Shown here piece by piece: positions 22,965 to 33,991 of a DNA stretch of 63,690 nt. Location of the stretch: positions 1-63,690 of the forward strand of contig JAIVFJ010000331.1 of the NCBI GenBank assembly GCA_025765615.1, in the 5' to 3' direction. The translations under genes were made by a program, and so were the position numbers. The notes below the pieces were generated by a model. That model saw only the letters and a list, made by a program, of their open reading frames with translations. It made no database searches and had not been told where the DNA came from. Positions within the stretch are counted from its first letter, which is position 1. Each line of letters begins with the position of its first letter. This stretch comes from Zopfochytrium polystomum. Lineage: Eukaryota > Chytridiomycota > Chytridiomycetes > Chytridiales > Chytridiaceae.

Positions 22965-24345
22965 AGGGATATTCGCATCGACTCAACAAAATCAGCGTGA
23001 GTAGGAAAAATGTAGTAAATAAAATGTGGTTAGAATCCCGAGTTTAACTTGATTCACTGGCATTTGCGGTGCACAGTACGTGGGCCGCTCTCATGGTACT
23101 CCTGCTTTGACACCCACCATCAGGTGGCGCAGCCACCGTTACTGTCGTCGACGACGGCGCAAGCTCGGTGAGCTCCCTGCGCATGCCTTCGCTGCCGGCG
23201 AGGTTGATGCGTTGGATCGCGTGCGAGAACTGTACTTTGGTGAGAACGGCAAGCGAAGAACGATTCCAAATAGAGTGTGTTTACGAACCGAGTATCCCTC
23301 ATGAATTTGGACCACATGTGAAACGCCATCGCCAGAGTCCATGAGGATACCAGTTGTTCGACCGGAAGCGTACAACGAAAGTACGGCTTGGATAGAGACG
23401 TAGAGGGCAGGGACATAGAAAGTTTCAAACATAATTTGTCATCTTTTCACGGTTGGCCTTGGTGTTGAGAGGAGCCTCTGTAAGGAGGACTGGGTGCTCG
23501 TCGGGCGCAGCAGAAAGTGTGGTACCTAGTGTTGCATGTGCAAAGTTGATTCTCTCACCCGAGCGTTGGGAGATAAGGCGAAAGTCAATGCTCACCATAT
23601 CTTTTCCATGTCATCCCAGTCCGTAACGATTCCGCATACCGTAACTCGAGAATACCACGCTTCGCTTGAGCCTCGTCGCCGACGAAAGAGTTTTTTCCCG
23701 CCGTACTGACCATCGCACCTTTGTCACAAGGACTACCGACGATGACCGGAAAATAGCTCGAGGAGCTTCTTCACCGCCAAAGCCGGCCTTCATTGGCCAA
23801 CAAGCGCGAAAGCGCCGTCGAGGATGGGAACCATTTTCTGCGGAATGAGATGAGTAGAGCTTCCAGGAGGTCGGTCGAGTTTTTCAATGCATATATTCGA
23901 TTTGCTTTGGAGGATTTGATGCCTTCGCCTCTGTGGTGCCTCTTGTCAGGCGTCAGGCATTTGATCCGAAGAGCACGCTGAAAAGAGCTTCGTACTGGCT
24001 GGAGCTGTCCGGCTCGTGAGCCGGAGTCGCAACAATCAGCACTGGAGCTTATACGAGATTGAGTTTTGAAAATGGTCGCTCTTTCAGTTTCACAGAGCAC
24101 TCATCGCTGGGAAGCGCAAATTTTTTCCATTTATAAACACTTATCTGATAAGTTGCATATCGGAGACCCTCCGCGTCAGCCCCGAAGTTCCGGCTGGTAC
24201 CCGTCCATGACGCTCTTTGCGGGTATTTTTTTGCTGTTTCACAGAATCACAGGCTAGTTAACAGAACTGAAGCGACTAGCCGGCCAGCTACGAAGCACGT
24301 CCCGCGGAGCGTACTTAGGGCCCTGTTGGCTTCGTGGCCGTGCCG
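22965..24345. repeat. Tandem actin-region unit 3
   Basis: Third unit with the most decayed actin copy. Its end (GGCCCTGTTGGCTTCGTGGC) abuts the coding frame of the next plus-strand gene. Boundaries are by eye. Confidence 0.7.
23054..23834 (-). pseudogene. Actin copy 3, heavily decayed
   Basis: Pieces of actin in several frames. [14 protein letters not shown] comes from the N-terminus, [20 protein letters not shown] and [16 protein letters not shown] from the middle. The [10 protein letters not shown] segment is joined directly to MRRELTEL, deleting over 100 residues. The C-terminus [10 protein letters not shown] is out of frame. There is also sequence loss around [13 protein letters not shown]. 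No product expected. Confidence 0.8.
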
Positions 24346-25887
24346 AAAGAACAAAGAAAGAAAGGGGAAACAAGACAAGCCCACCCCCACTCCTCCGTCC
24401 GTTCCTTCCACCACGTCGTCCCCAGATCCAACGAGCGCCGCCGTCGACTCCGGCGCTGGCCCCGCCTCGGTCGTCGAAGTCGGCGCCCCCATCCCGGACT
24501 CCTCCCTGGAAGCCGCCGCAGCCGCATCCAGGCCCACCGCTTCGCTTCACACCCTCGCATCCTCCACCCAGCGATCCGTTTCCCACCAGGACGACTCTGG
24601 TGCGGAATCCTTCGACCCCCTCTCTTCATCATCCGACGACGACTCCGATCGCAGCACCGACGCCGGGACCGCCACACGGCCAAAGGCAGCTCCTCGCGGC
24701 GCGAATCTCCGCCATAGCCCGCGCAGGAGGGTGTCGCGGCTCGGCGCTACGTCGTCAGACTCGCACAGCGAATCCCCGCGCCGCCTCCCGTCGTCGTCCT
24801 TGCTGACCACCATAAAACCCTCTCTTGTGGGAACCCCGACACAAAATCCAACCAAATCAGCAGCGCCTCTTCTCCCCCCCTCCACCAGCCACACACCCCC
24901 CTCCAGCACCTCGTCAAACAGCGACGACGACGACAGCGGCGCCATCACCCCATCACCTCTCCACCCGCCCTCATCGCCGGCGCTTCCTTCGCGCGTACGA
25001 AGAAAGCGGCGCTACCGCGAACGCGACGAATCGGGCAAGATCGTGACCATCTCCTCGCGTTTGGCAGGCTACCGCCCTGGATCCATCCTCACAAAGTGCG
25101 TGTTCGGGCTGATCGCCTTCCTGATCACCGCCGCCAGCGTCACCTTGGTCGTGGTCCTTCTGGGCGTCGGATCGGAGCAAACCCGCGCCGCACTGCAACC
25201 AGCGGGTCCTCCACTTCAGTCGGGCCAAGTCGTCAAACCGGCTTCTGCCCATTCTAAATCGTCGCCGTCCACCTCGGGAAAGCACTTGAAGATGGCTGAG
25301 CACCAGCAGCAGGATGTCGCGACTATGGACGTGTCGGCGTTGGGTGTCGAGTTTCAGAGGCTCAAGGCCGTGAAGGGTCATTTCTCGGGTGGGGATGAAT
25401 TCGTCAAAGGTCTGTTGCCCCTGTTCTTCGTTTATTGCGCATCTCAAAGGCGATCTGACGTTGCGTCTGTCTCCTCGCAGATGTGGACGGATTCAATGGC
25501 AAGAAGCATCTGTAAGTTGCTGCTCCAGTTTGCTCGGTGGTGATCGATCAAGTGACTAACGCGCTGACTCATCGTACACGCAGGGTTATGCAGTCTCTCG
25601 GCAAAATCCTTGGCGCCCCTGGAACACCAGCGTCCGAGATCTTTGCCGTCATGGGTCAACCAGATCGCATCCTCCTCTCCTCAGCAGACGGCGACCAAGC
25701 CGACCACGTGCCCATCCCTCTCATGCCTGGACCCGTGGTCCCAAGTGGCACGGGTTCGCAAGAGGCCAGCCCTCCGATGACGAAACTCATCTACAGCTGG
25801 CGCGGCGGCCACGATTACCTCTGGTTCAAGGTCGACTCCGTGAAGGAAGTTGTAGCCCAGTCGGGCTGGTACAACGCGCTGGAGTGA
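24335..25887 (+). CDS. Conserved fungal single-pass membrane protein; start not visible
   Basis: Exon 1 (to 25409), exon 2 (25481-25511) and exon 3 (25584-25887) join in phase. The first ~230 residues are Ser/Pro/Asp-rich. A basic RVRRKRRYRERDESGK segment precedes one membrane span (FGLIAFLITAASVTLVVVLL) near residue 260. The C-terminal domain begins around FVKDVDGFNGKKH and contains LGAPGTPASEIFAVMGQPD, MPGPVV and SWRGGHDYLWFKVD, ending SGWYNALE. I remember the WRGxHDYL-type motif from uncharacterised fungal proteins but cannot name a family. There is no in-frame ATG before codon 320; the open frame begins inside the end of actin unit 3. The gene either has an upstream exon or lost its start when the repeat formed. 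Confidence 0.65.
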
Positions 25888-26265
25888 CGACATCTGCTCT
25901 GGATTTGAATAACTAGTGATCAAATTGCCAGTTTCATTTTTGCATTGTGCTTTGTTTTTGCTCTTCCTTTTCACACTTTTTCGTTTTTTTTTGATGATGC
26001 TCTCTGTTTCAGTTTTGTGATGAGGTGATTTTGCTTTTCTGTTGCAGGTCGTCGCAACATGAATACATTGATGATGGCCCCATAAGCGTGTTGCGTGAAG
26101 AATCAACGACGAGTGTCATCTCGCCTACCTTTCCTAGTCTCCTTTACCATACCATCGACACTTGACAAATTCTCGTCTTTCACTATTGGCAGAAGTCGTT
26201 GGCAGCGACCCAGTAATGGGTTGCAGTTTAGTTTATTTTTATTTTCATGGTTTTCACATTGCCGA
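25888..26265. other. Convergent 3' intergenic stretch
   Basis: Between the 3' ends of the membrane-protein gene (plus) and the kinase (minus). T-rich with TTTTTTTTGATGATGC-like tracts. No gene seen. Confidence 0.4.
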
Positions 26266-28759
26266 TCACACCGGTCGCGGCGGCAGCGGGTGGTTCGGCC
26301 GGTGCGAATTGGATGACCCATGGTCCTCACGGTCGTACCCCCCACGCCAGCCTCCTCCTCCTCCCCCTCCCCCTCCTCCGCCCCCACCCCGTCCCCCACC
26401 GCCGCCACCCCATCCACCACGACTTCCTCCTCCACCGCCTCCGCCCCCACGCCTACTATCTCGGTAATCCCCGCCACCGTACCGACCGTACCCTCCGCCA
26501 CCGCCACCTCCCGTAGGCCCACCGCCACCGCCACCGCCACCGCCGCCACCGTATCGCGATCCATATCCACCTCCGCCCCCACCACCACCGCCCGCACCGT
26601 CGTGCCCGCGGTGTCCGCCTCGCCCGCCGCTTGGAGCGCGACCGCGGCTCGGGTTCACCTCGTAGTGCAAGGGCAGCTGCGGCAGCATGCTCCTCCCGCC
26701 TTGCATCTGCGCGACTTCGGCCGCCTGGTTGCGGCGCTCGCGGGTCTGCAGCTCGTGCGAAGATTCCCAGTTGTTCGCGAAGCTGGTGTTGGGGAAACGG
26801 TTCCGGGTGAGAAGAGTCCATTAGTGTTTCTCTTCGCGCTTGCTTTTTTTCGATACCACCAAAAACAAAGAACAAACTGGGCTGGGCTTACTCTGAAGTT
26901 CCCGGCTCCGCAGGATGGGGAAAGTGAAAAAAGTACACGGACGTCAGCGCGTTTTGGGCCGTCATGCGTTGGGCCGGATCGCAAACGAGAAGCTTTTCGA
27001 GCAATTCGACAGCGCCCATGTGGCGCTGGTCTTCAAGGAAGCTGCAAAAGCAAAAGGCGTCCACAGTTAGACCAAGTCCATAAAACAAATTAAGCACTGC
27101 CACCCAACTGATGAAATTTCTGCTTGATGCTACGATGGTGTTGTCGCTCGAACCCTGCGATTGCTTTCATGTCCGGCAGTTTGTCCCAGTTCGGCCACGA
27201 TTGCTGCGTTGGCGTCCCGCACAGCTCGAAGATTTTCTCCAGCTGGTCAAGGTCGCTGTTACCCATGAGGATGGGTCGGCGCTTGAGGATTTCACCGAAC
27301 ACGCAGCTGAACAAAGGGCACTTTCAGTGAACAAGAATGTTGAGCCAACGAAAATGTTCACTTTACCCAACACCCCACATGTCGATCGCTGGTCCGTAAA
27401 TCGTTTCGCCCATGAGAAGTTCGGGCGGACGATACCATCGTGTCACGACACAATTCGTGTATTTAACGTCTTTCTTCGACTTGAGCAAGGCGCGCGCCAG
27501 CCCAAAGTCTGCAATCTTGAGAGTGCCGCGCGCGTCAACCAATATGTTTGCCGTCTTCATGTCGCGGTGGAGAATGCTGTTCAGATGCAAGTAGTGCGTT
27601 CCCTCAAGCAGCTGCTTCATGAAACTTTTGATCTGGGCCGGTGTGAAGCAGACGTTAGGATTCTCGAGAAGACCGGACATATCGTGTTCCATGTAGGGGA
27701 AAACCATGTGGATCTCGCCTCGATGTTTCCCATCCGCTTTTGTTCAAGGGGAGTTAAACGTCGTGGGTGAGGCCTTTTGAAGGTGAAAAAATATACCTTT
27801 TTTAATCGCCATTTCGGTCAGTGTGATAATGTTTTTGTGGTTCAGAGACTTCAGCAGTCTTATTTCGCGCAAAGCTGTGATGGGTATCTTCAAGAGAAAT
27901 GAAGCCATTAGTTCAACCGAATTGCAACCGCGAGCACGCCGCTTACCCCTTCCTTCTCGTTGTGCATCAAAATCTTTTTCAGCGCAAACACTCCGGACTT
28001 GGTTTTGTGCCGACAGATGTTTACCAAACCGAACGTGCCCTCGCCGACCTTTTTCTCGACCTCGTAGTCCGTCACGTTTGAAACGCCTTTAAACTCCCTC
28101 AACTCGGTCCTGTTCCGGCTGGTCGCCCCGGTGGCCCCCGGTCGCGACCGCTCCGAAACGAGATCGGGCGACGTGGAGTCGTAGATCGACCCGCCCCCGC
28201 CAAACTTCATGTCGTCGTCCACGTCCGACGCCTCGCCGTCCTCCCGCCCGCTGGCGTGGTTGTCCTCCTCCGCCCTGCCGCTGTTACTATCGCGCGCCGC
28301 GGCGGCAGAGGCACCGGCGGAGGTGCCCGCCACGCCCGCCCCCCTCCCGCCGTGCGAAAAGTCGGCGACGCCCGAGTCGACGTCGTCGTAGTGGGCGTGG
28401 TGTGCGGGGGCGCGCGGCGGCGACGGGCGGCGGGTGTAGGCGTCCGGGGAAGGGGAGGGCGATCCGCCCTGGTCCATATCCTCGTCGCTGCCGGAGGCGA
28501 GGAAGGATTCGTCGGGGGGCGGGGGCGGCGGAGGAGTAGACCTACCTGGCGGCGGCGGCGGTGGTGGCGGGGGCGGTGGTGGTGCGCCGCCGGTGGGGGA
28601 GGTCGCTGAGCTGGAGGGCCGCGAGGAGGGTGCGGATCGGTGTGCGGGCGAGTTGGCGCCGGATCGGAGCGGCCCGGACGGCATCAGGCGCTTGCCTGAT
28701 CCGAGATCGCTGCCGCCCTCGCGGGGCCGCTTGAGGCCGTGGCTGGTCGAGTCAGCCAT
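26266..28759 (-). CDS. BUR1: CDK9/Bur1-type cyclin-dependent kinase (PITALRE)
   Basis: Phosphorylates the RNA polymerase II C-terminal domain and Spt5 with a cyclin T/Bur2 partner (family knowledge). Exon 1 is 28759-27947, followed by at least five further exons. An N-terminal ~190-residue Ser/Pro/Asp-rich extension with a polyproline run precedes the kinase domain. Motifs: [15 protein letters not shown] (glycine loop), ALKKILM (catalytic Lys), [20 protein letters not shown] (the defining PITALRE helix), [22 protein letters not shown] and [17 protein letters not shown] (T-loop Thr). Then come [38 protein letters not shown] and the C-terminal [13 protein letters not shown]. After that the tail is almost pure Gly/Arg/Tyr RGG-type repeats of about 110 residues, which is unusual for the family and suggests RNA or condensate association. 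Confidence 0.93.
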
Positions 28760-28891
28760 AGGTATGTTGACGTCGTCGTTGCGGTTGTCGTTGTTGCCTT
28801 GAGCCGCTGACAAGGAGGACGGCTGGCAAGTCTCTTGTCTTGAAGAACGCGCTCCCCCACCGTGAGCCACCCCACGCCGTCGGCCCCAAGC
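28760..28891. promoter_or_regulatory. 132-bp bidirectional promoter
   Basis: The start codons of the minus-strand kinase (28759) and the plus-strand methyltransferase (28892) are only 132 bp apart, so both promoters must lie here. No clear TATA box. Confidence 0.7.
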
Positions 28892-29839
28892 ATGTCGTCG
28901 CAGATCTCCATCCGTTCGAGCGAGCTCGGCGCTCAGCTCGCAAAGCCCTCCAGCCCGCTCGCATACGCTCAGAACTCGTTCAGACCCGCAATCCTGCTCT
29001 TCTTGATGGTCTTCTACGGCTTCCTCCCCGCCCTCCGAGAACAGTTTGGCCGTGGCAAGCTTGGGAACGTGCTCAACCCGTTCCTGTGGGGAAAGCTCAT
29101 CCTGGGCCACGGCATGTCCGTCCTTTTGGCGGAATCCGCAAAGATGAACCAAGGCATCAAGAAAACGTTGCTGAGTTTGGCACGCGGGAGGGTCCTGGAG
29201 GTCGGTGCTGGCAGCGGGGAGAACGTCAAGTTCTACGAGCCGGAAGAGGTGACTGTCCCTTCGGCAGCCGTTCGATCGAAAATTGACGCTTTCATTCCAG
29301 ATTGAAAGGCTCTTCTGCCTGGAGCCGTTTGACACGTTGAGATTGAAGCTGGAGTCTAACCTCGCGCGATCTCGGCTGGAGTCCAAATCTTCTGTTATCC
29401 CTTCAGGATTAACATCCGATCGCTCGGGGCTCACCGCGGCCTCCATCACCCCGTCTTCTATCGACACCATCGTCCTCGTCCAGGTCCTATGCTCGATACC
29501 AAACCCCCGCTTGCACCTCCAGTACCTCCAAACCCTTCTGAAGCCTGGGGGCCAAATTTTGTTGTACGAGCACGTTGGTTCCAAAGATCCCGTCGCAAGA
29601 ACGATCCAGAGGATCTGGAACCCGGTGTGGTCGCGTTGCTCAGGAGGCTGCGAGATTGTGAGGGACAGCGCGGATTGGTTGAATGAGCTCGGAGGCTGGG
29701 AGAAGGTCGAAGTGCAATACCCCGTTGCCGAGGTGAGACCGCGAACAGCCCGCTGACCATGCTTCTAATGCTTCATGTTGGCCAGAATTCGGCCTTTGTG
29801 TACCCACACGTGGTTGCGCGTTTCGTGAAGTGTGCTTGA
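28892..29839 (+). CDS. Membrane-anchored SAM-dependent methyltransferase, METTL7-like
   Basis: Three exons, 28892-29248, 29301-29732 and 29786-29839, give 280 residues. An N-terminal hydrophobic segment (PAILLFLMVFYGFLPAL) looks like a membrane anchor, as in METTL7/TMT1 proteins. The class I SAM-binding motif I is RGRVLEVGAGSGENVKFY. Further family-like blocks are TIVLVQVLCSIPNP, LKPGGQILLYEHVGSKD and the short last exon SAFVYPHVVARFVK, matching the usual C-terminal strand. Animal relatives act on thiols or lipid-droplet-associated substrates; the substrate here is unknown. The ATG at 28892 is the first in frame. It is divergently paired with the CDK9 gene. Confidence 0.85.
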
Positions 29840-30566
29840 TACATCGTATACACAGGTGGTCCGTCCACTTATGTACTCGTTTTTTTTCTTTTGTTTCGCT
29901 TTGTTTTTATCACCACATTCTTCCCGCAATCGGTTACCCTCTTCCATCCATTATTCTCGATCTATCTTTTCTCACCCGATATCTTCTTGACGGGAAATAA
30001 CATGCCATCGTATTTCGTGAAGTATCATTTACTGCAATGACGAGAAAAGACTGAACAGGGAACCGCTAATAGCAGACTTGCAGACCCATTTACTCAACTG
30101 ATAGGCCAAACAACCCAGCTCCTGGGTCGTTTACACACTGATGCTGTACCCCTGCCCACACAAGGTAGGCATGGTGAAAAACATTGGCAATTAGTTGTCA
30201 AAGAGTCAACCCTCCCAGAGGGAGGTAGTCGCCATTGATCCATCGTGTGGCGATGGGGTGGGAGGAGTGACTGCAACGGCTGGAGAGGGCGACGCGCAGC
30301 GCGCAGCTCCTTTCTCAAAGTTCGCCCTCAAAGGAAGAGATTGATGATGGAAGTAACCAATGAGGTTCAATTTCAGATATGGTCTGGCACGCTAAAAACG
30401 CCCAAGCACACGCGACAAAAATTGCCAGCCTCCAAGGCCAATTCACTCCGCCATGAATAATAGACTGTTAAAGCAACTTCTTACATAGTGACGAAGTATA
30501 AAAAAAAATGCCGGTGATCGAGGGTGGCATAATAAACCCTCCACCCCCTGCCACTCGCTGTGAATC
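29840..30566. other. Convergent intergenic stretch
   Basis: About 730 bp between the 3' ends of the methyltransferase and the putative GPI-anchored protein. T-rich just after the methyltransferase, then unremarkable. No gene, RNA or repeat recognised. Confidence 0.4.
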
Positions 30567-31687
30567 TCAGAGAGGAAGCAGCAACAGGACTGCGGCAGCC
30601 AGACCCACGACGATGATACCAAGCGGTGACGCCGACTGTGCAGAGCTTGGGACGAATGCAGTCGAGGAGTTGGCGGAGGAGGAGGAGGAAGAGGCGGTAG
30701 ACAACTGAAACGACGACGAGGCCGAGGAGAAAGCGGACGGCGAGGATGACGGCGATGAGGTCGGGTTGAATGGGCGGGTGCAGACGGGCTTGACGTTTGC
30801 CAGCGGGGTGGACGGGTTCTCTGGAGTGGCCATAGCAGCAAACCCGCACGCGTCGACGAGGCAGGTGGTCCCATCCTGCGACCAAGTGACGCCGGAGCAG
30901 CAAGCGTACGGCTGGACCTGGCAAAACTTGGAGGAGGACGGCTCGGGGCGGTCAAGCCCAATGGCGACGTCTTAGACAGTAAGGCTCGACTGGGTGAGCG
31001 CGCCGCGCCACAGCTCAGTGACCCACTCGGCCCATTGCTGCTTCTGGCCCTGCATGTCCTTGGAGAAGATGACTTGGCAGCCGCGCGGTGTCGGGGTGCC
31101 GGATCCGGCCAGGCAGGGCGGGGGTTGCTGGTCGTCGGCGGCGATGATGCGGGTCACAGTCTGGGTCCAGACGGTGCCGGCGAGGACCATCTCGAGGCGG
31201 AGGTGGTCGCCCTCATTCACGTCCATGACGGGGCCCTCGTAGGTCATCATGACGTTGTTGACGTACATAGCACTGATGCAGGCGCCCTTGTACGGGGGCC
31301 CACCATTGATGTGGTTTGCCGCGTAGCACTTTTGGCCAAACGCCAGGACGGGTTGCAGGACTCCTGTGAATGTGTGAGTGGGTGCGTGTGTGCCCGCATT
31401 GTCTGTCTGTCTGCCCTTCTCGTACAATACTCCTCGCTCTCAACACGGCCACTCTCATTCTCACCCATGCCGATGGGCTGAAACGACGGGTCCGACGGAA
31501 GCGGCTGCAGGCCGGGCCACTGGTAGATGGTGACTACACCGCCGTCGACGGGAGGGCCGGGCGAGGGCGGCACAATGACGGTGCTGTTGAACGAGACGAT
31601 CTGGTTGCCGGCGCCCTCGAGCATCCACGAGAACGCGTTCGTGAAGACGGGCTCGGTGGGCATCGTGGTCGATGTGGAGGTGGACAT
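30567..31687 (-). CDS. Putative GPI-anchored protein with an in-frame TAA
   Basis: Exon 1 (31687-31465) and a second exon starting near 31365 encode a beta-rich domain: VVTIYQWPGLQP, VLQPVLAFGQKC, CISAMYVNNVMM, GDHLRLEMVLAGTVWTQTVT. This spacing resembles fungal concanavalin-like surface lectin domains, though I am not certain. In the same frame a TAA at 30972-30974 interrupts SSLTV/DVAIGLD. After it the frame continues with a Cys-rich stretch (CQVQPYACCSGVTW, CLVDACGF), a long Ser-rich stalk and a terminal hydrophobic tail (GIIVVGLAAAVLLLLPL) typical of a GPI-attachment signal. The stop could be a nonsense mutation, or be removed by a small intron ending CTAAG. I find no N-terminal signal peptide, so the start is probably further upstream or spliced. 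Confidence 0.55.
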
Positions 31688-31788
31688 TGCCCGGTTGTTG
31701 TGTAAATTTTTGGAGCCTGGGTCGATGACGGAAGTTTGTGCGAGCTGTGTGTGTGTGTGTGTGCCAAAGCAAGTAGAAGAGAACAAGC

Positions 31789-31792
31789 GAGA

Positions 31793-31871
<79 letters not shown>
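31789..31871. repeat. (GA)n microsatellite
   Basis: About 83 bp of GA dinucleotide with one interruption, in the 5' flank of the putative GPI-anchored protein. A short (GT)n run lies at about 31748-31763. Confidence 0.95.
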
Positions 31872-31874
<3 letters not shown>

Positions 31875-32132
31875 CACGATTCGTGAAGAGCGCGTCGTGA
31901 TGGCTCTTCCCTCCTGCGGTAAGAAACATTAAACGACAGGGGAAAAAAAAAGCGCGTTGGATTTAGGCCCTTTGGCCCTTTTTACGAGGTTTATTTGCCT
32001 TCACGAAACAGAAGTAATGCCAGGGAAATCACCAAGACCAAACAGCACTGCTAAGAGATAACGAAATGCAAGGAGACTGCGCGAAAAAGTGAGAAGAAAT
32101 AAAAAACCAAAAGCTACGAACACGAGATGCAC

Positions 32133-33991
32133 TCAAGCTTTCTCTCCGCCTTGCTGGGTCTGCTGCTGTTGCTGCTGCTGCTGATCCCTCGGGGTTCCAT
32201 CCTCGTCAAACCGCGTGTGTCCGTGCCGGTGGCGGTGGCCGTGCCTGTGCGAGCGCTGCTCCCCGTGCTCCCCGCGGTGGCGGTGGCCGTGCCGGTGCCG
32301 GCGCTCGTCTCGGGGATCCCAGTCCGGCCAGGAAAAGTAAGGCGGCGGCATCGCGCCGTGAGGGTACGACGGAGGGGTCGGTGGCATGGGCGGCATGGGC
32401 GGCATGGGTGGCATGCCCGGGAAGGACGGCATTTCGGGAGGATGCGGAGCGTCCGGGTGTGCGGGTGTGGGAGGCGGCGCGGGGGGAAAGTGAGCGCCGA
32501 ACGAGCCAGAGAAGCCGCCGCGACCAGCGAAGCCGCCTCCGCGGCCGGCGAACCCGCCGCGGCCGCCAAAGCCACCGCGACCGCCAAAGCCGCCTCCGCG
32601 ACCGCCGCCGAAACCGTGTGCAAAGTGGCGGCCGTGGAACGGGTCAAAGTGGCCGTCAAAGCCAAAGGCGAAGAACGGATCTTCAGGGTGCGGGTGGTGG
32701 AATTCGTGGCGGTAGCGGTGGTGGCGGTGGCCGTCGTAGCCACGCGCGTGCTTGTCGTGGCGGCGCGCATGCTTCTTGCCCTTCTTCTTGGACTTTTTCA
32801 AGTCTTTTTCTGACTCGGACGAGGAAGATGAAGAGGAGGAGGACGAGGACGAGGACGAGGACGACGACGAAGAGGAAGAGGTGGTGGGCTGGCAGGAAGT
32901 CGACGCGGCTCCGTCCTCCTGCATGACTGTCTCTTCATCCTCCGCTTCTTTGCTCTTGCCGTGCTTCTTGGCGCTCTTCTTCCCGTGGCGGTGGCGACCT
33001 CCATGCGCGCGTCTGCCGCCGTGCCTTTTGCCGTGGTGCTTGCCGTGTTTGCCGTGTTTCTTGGCGTCGCGGGTTTTCTTGGCGTCGACTTCCCCACCCT
33101 TGTCAGCCTCTGACTCTGAGGACGAAGACGACGAGGACGACGATGAAGAAGACGACGATGACGATGAGGAGCTTGAAGTCGAGCGCGATCGTCGGTGGGA
33201 GCGTTCGTGCCGGCCGTGCATGAGTCGGTTCATGTCTCGGTGCCCGTGGCCATGTCCGTGTCCAAAGAACCAGCGTCCGCGGCCGAGTCCCTTCATACCA
33301 CCTCCCCTTCCGCGACGGATCATGTCGCCGTAGTACTGATGGTGGTCGTGCGGGTGGTAAAAGGGGTGGAACGTGGGTGGAAGTGCACCTTGTACTGGAA
33401 CACCTTCTTCCCGTCCTCCCTCTCCGCGTCGTCGACGGCCAGGCCCATGTCCTCGGCCATGGTGTCGAGCGCCGAGACCTCGGCCTCCTTGTACCCGGCA
33501 AACGCCATGTCAGACTGTGCCGCCAGGTGGAACGTCACGTGTGGCCAGGGAGCCGCCTCGCCGTCGCTTCCGCCGCCACTTCCGCCACTGCCGGCGCCGA
33601 CGACGGTCCACGCGGAGGACTGCGGCGGCGGGGCGGCGGCGGTCCTGAGGACGGTCAGGAGGTCGCGCAGCTCGTCGTCCGAGTCGATGAGGATGTTGTC
33701 GCCCTCCGAGTCGGTGTAGGTGACGGCGATGGCGCTGCCTGCGGGGGAGTCGGCGGCGATGCCGTGGGCTGCGAGGAGGGCGTTGTGGACGGTGGCCCAG
33801 CCGCCGAGGGCAGCGGTGGCGGGGTCGAGGGAGAGGGTGCGCGACACGCCGTTGAAGGTGACAGTGGCTGCGATGGTGGCTTCTCTCTGCTGGGGCGTAC
33901 TGGTGGCGGCGTCGCTGCTGGTGGAGTTGTTCATCATGATGATGACGTTGCTGCTGGTGCTGCTGCTGCTGTTGGTGTTATTGCTTTCCAT
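32133..33991 (-). CDS. PB1-like domain protein with long low-complexity tail; one frame break
   Basis: The first ~220 residues (33991 to about 33370) include a PB1-like fold: ATVTFNGVSRTLSLDP, a helix, then AVTYTDSEGDNILIDSDDEL, matching the acidic OPCA motif of PB1 domains. A one-base shift near 33365-33375 moves the frame so that HFHPxxxPFYHPHDHHQYYG continues into the downstream part. That part has HGHGHGHR, Ser/Asp/Glu clusters separated by Lys/His-rich basic stretches, FGGRGGFGGRGG repeats, MPPMPPMPPMPP and a final Arg/His-rich segment ending in a poly-Gln run. PB1 domains mediate hetero- or homo-oligomerisation; the rest looks like a disordered scaffold. The shift lies in a C-rich run, so an assembly indel is likely. 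Confidence 0.6.

Noticed and set aside
31461..31930. Ser/Leu and Arg/Glu dipeptide-repeat open frames
   Set aside because: Translation of the (GA)n microsatellite; not a gene.
32752..33333. Acidic Asp/Glu-rich plus-strand open frame
   Set aside because: It is the complement of the Ser-rich/His-rich minus-strand PB1 protein and has no independent motif.
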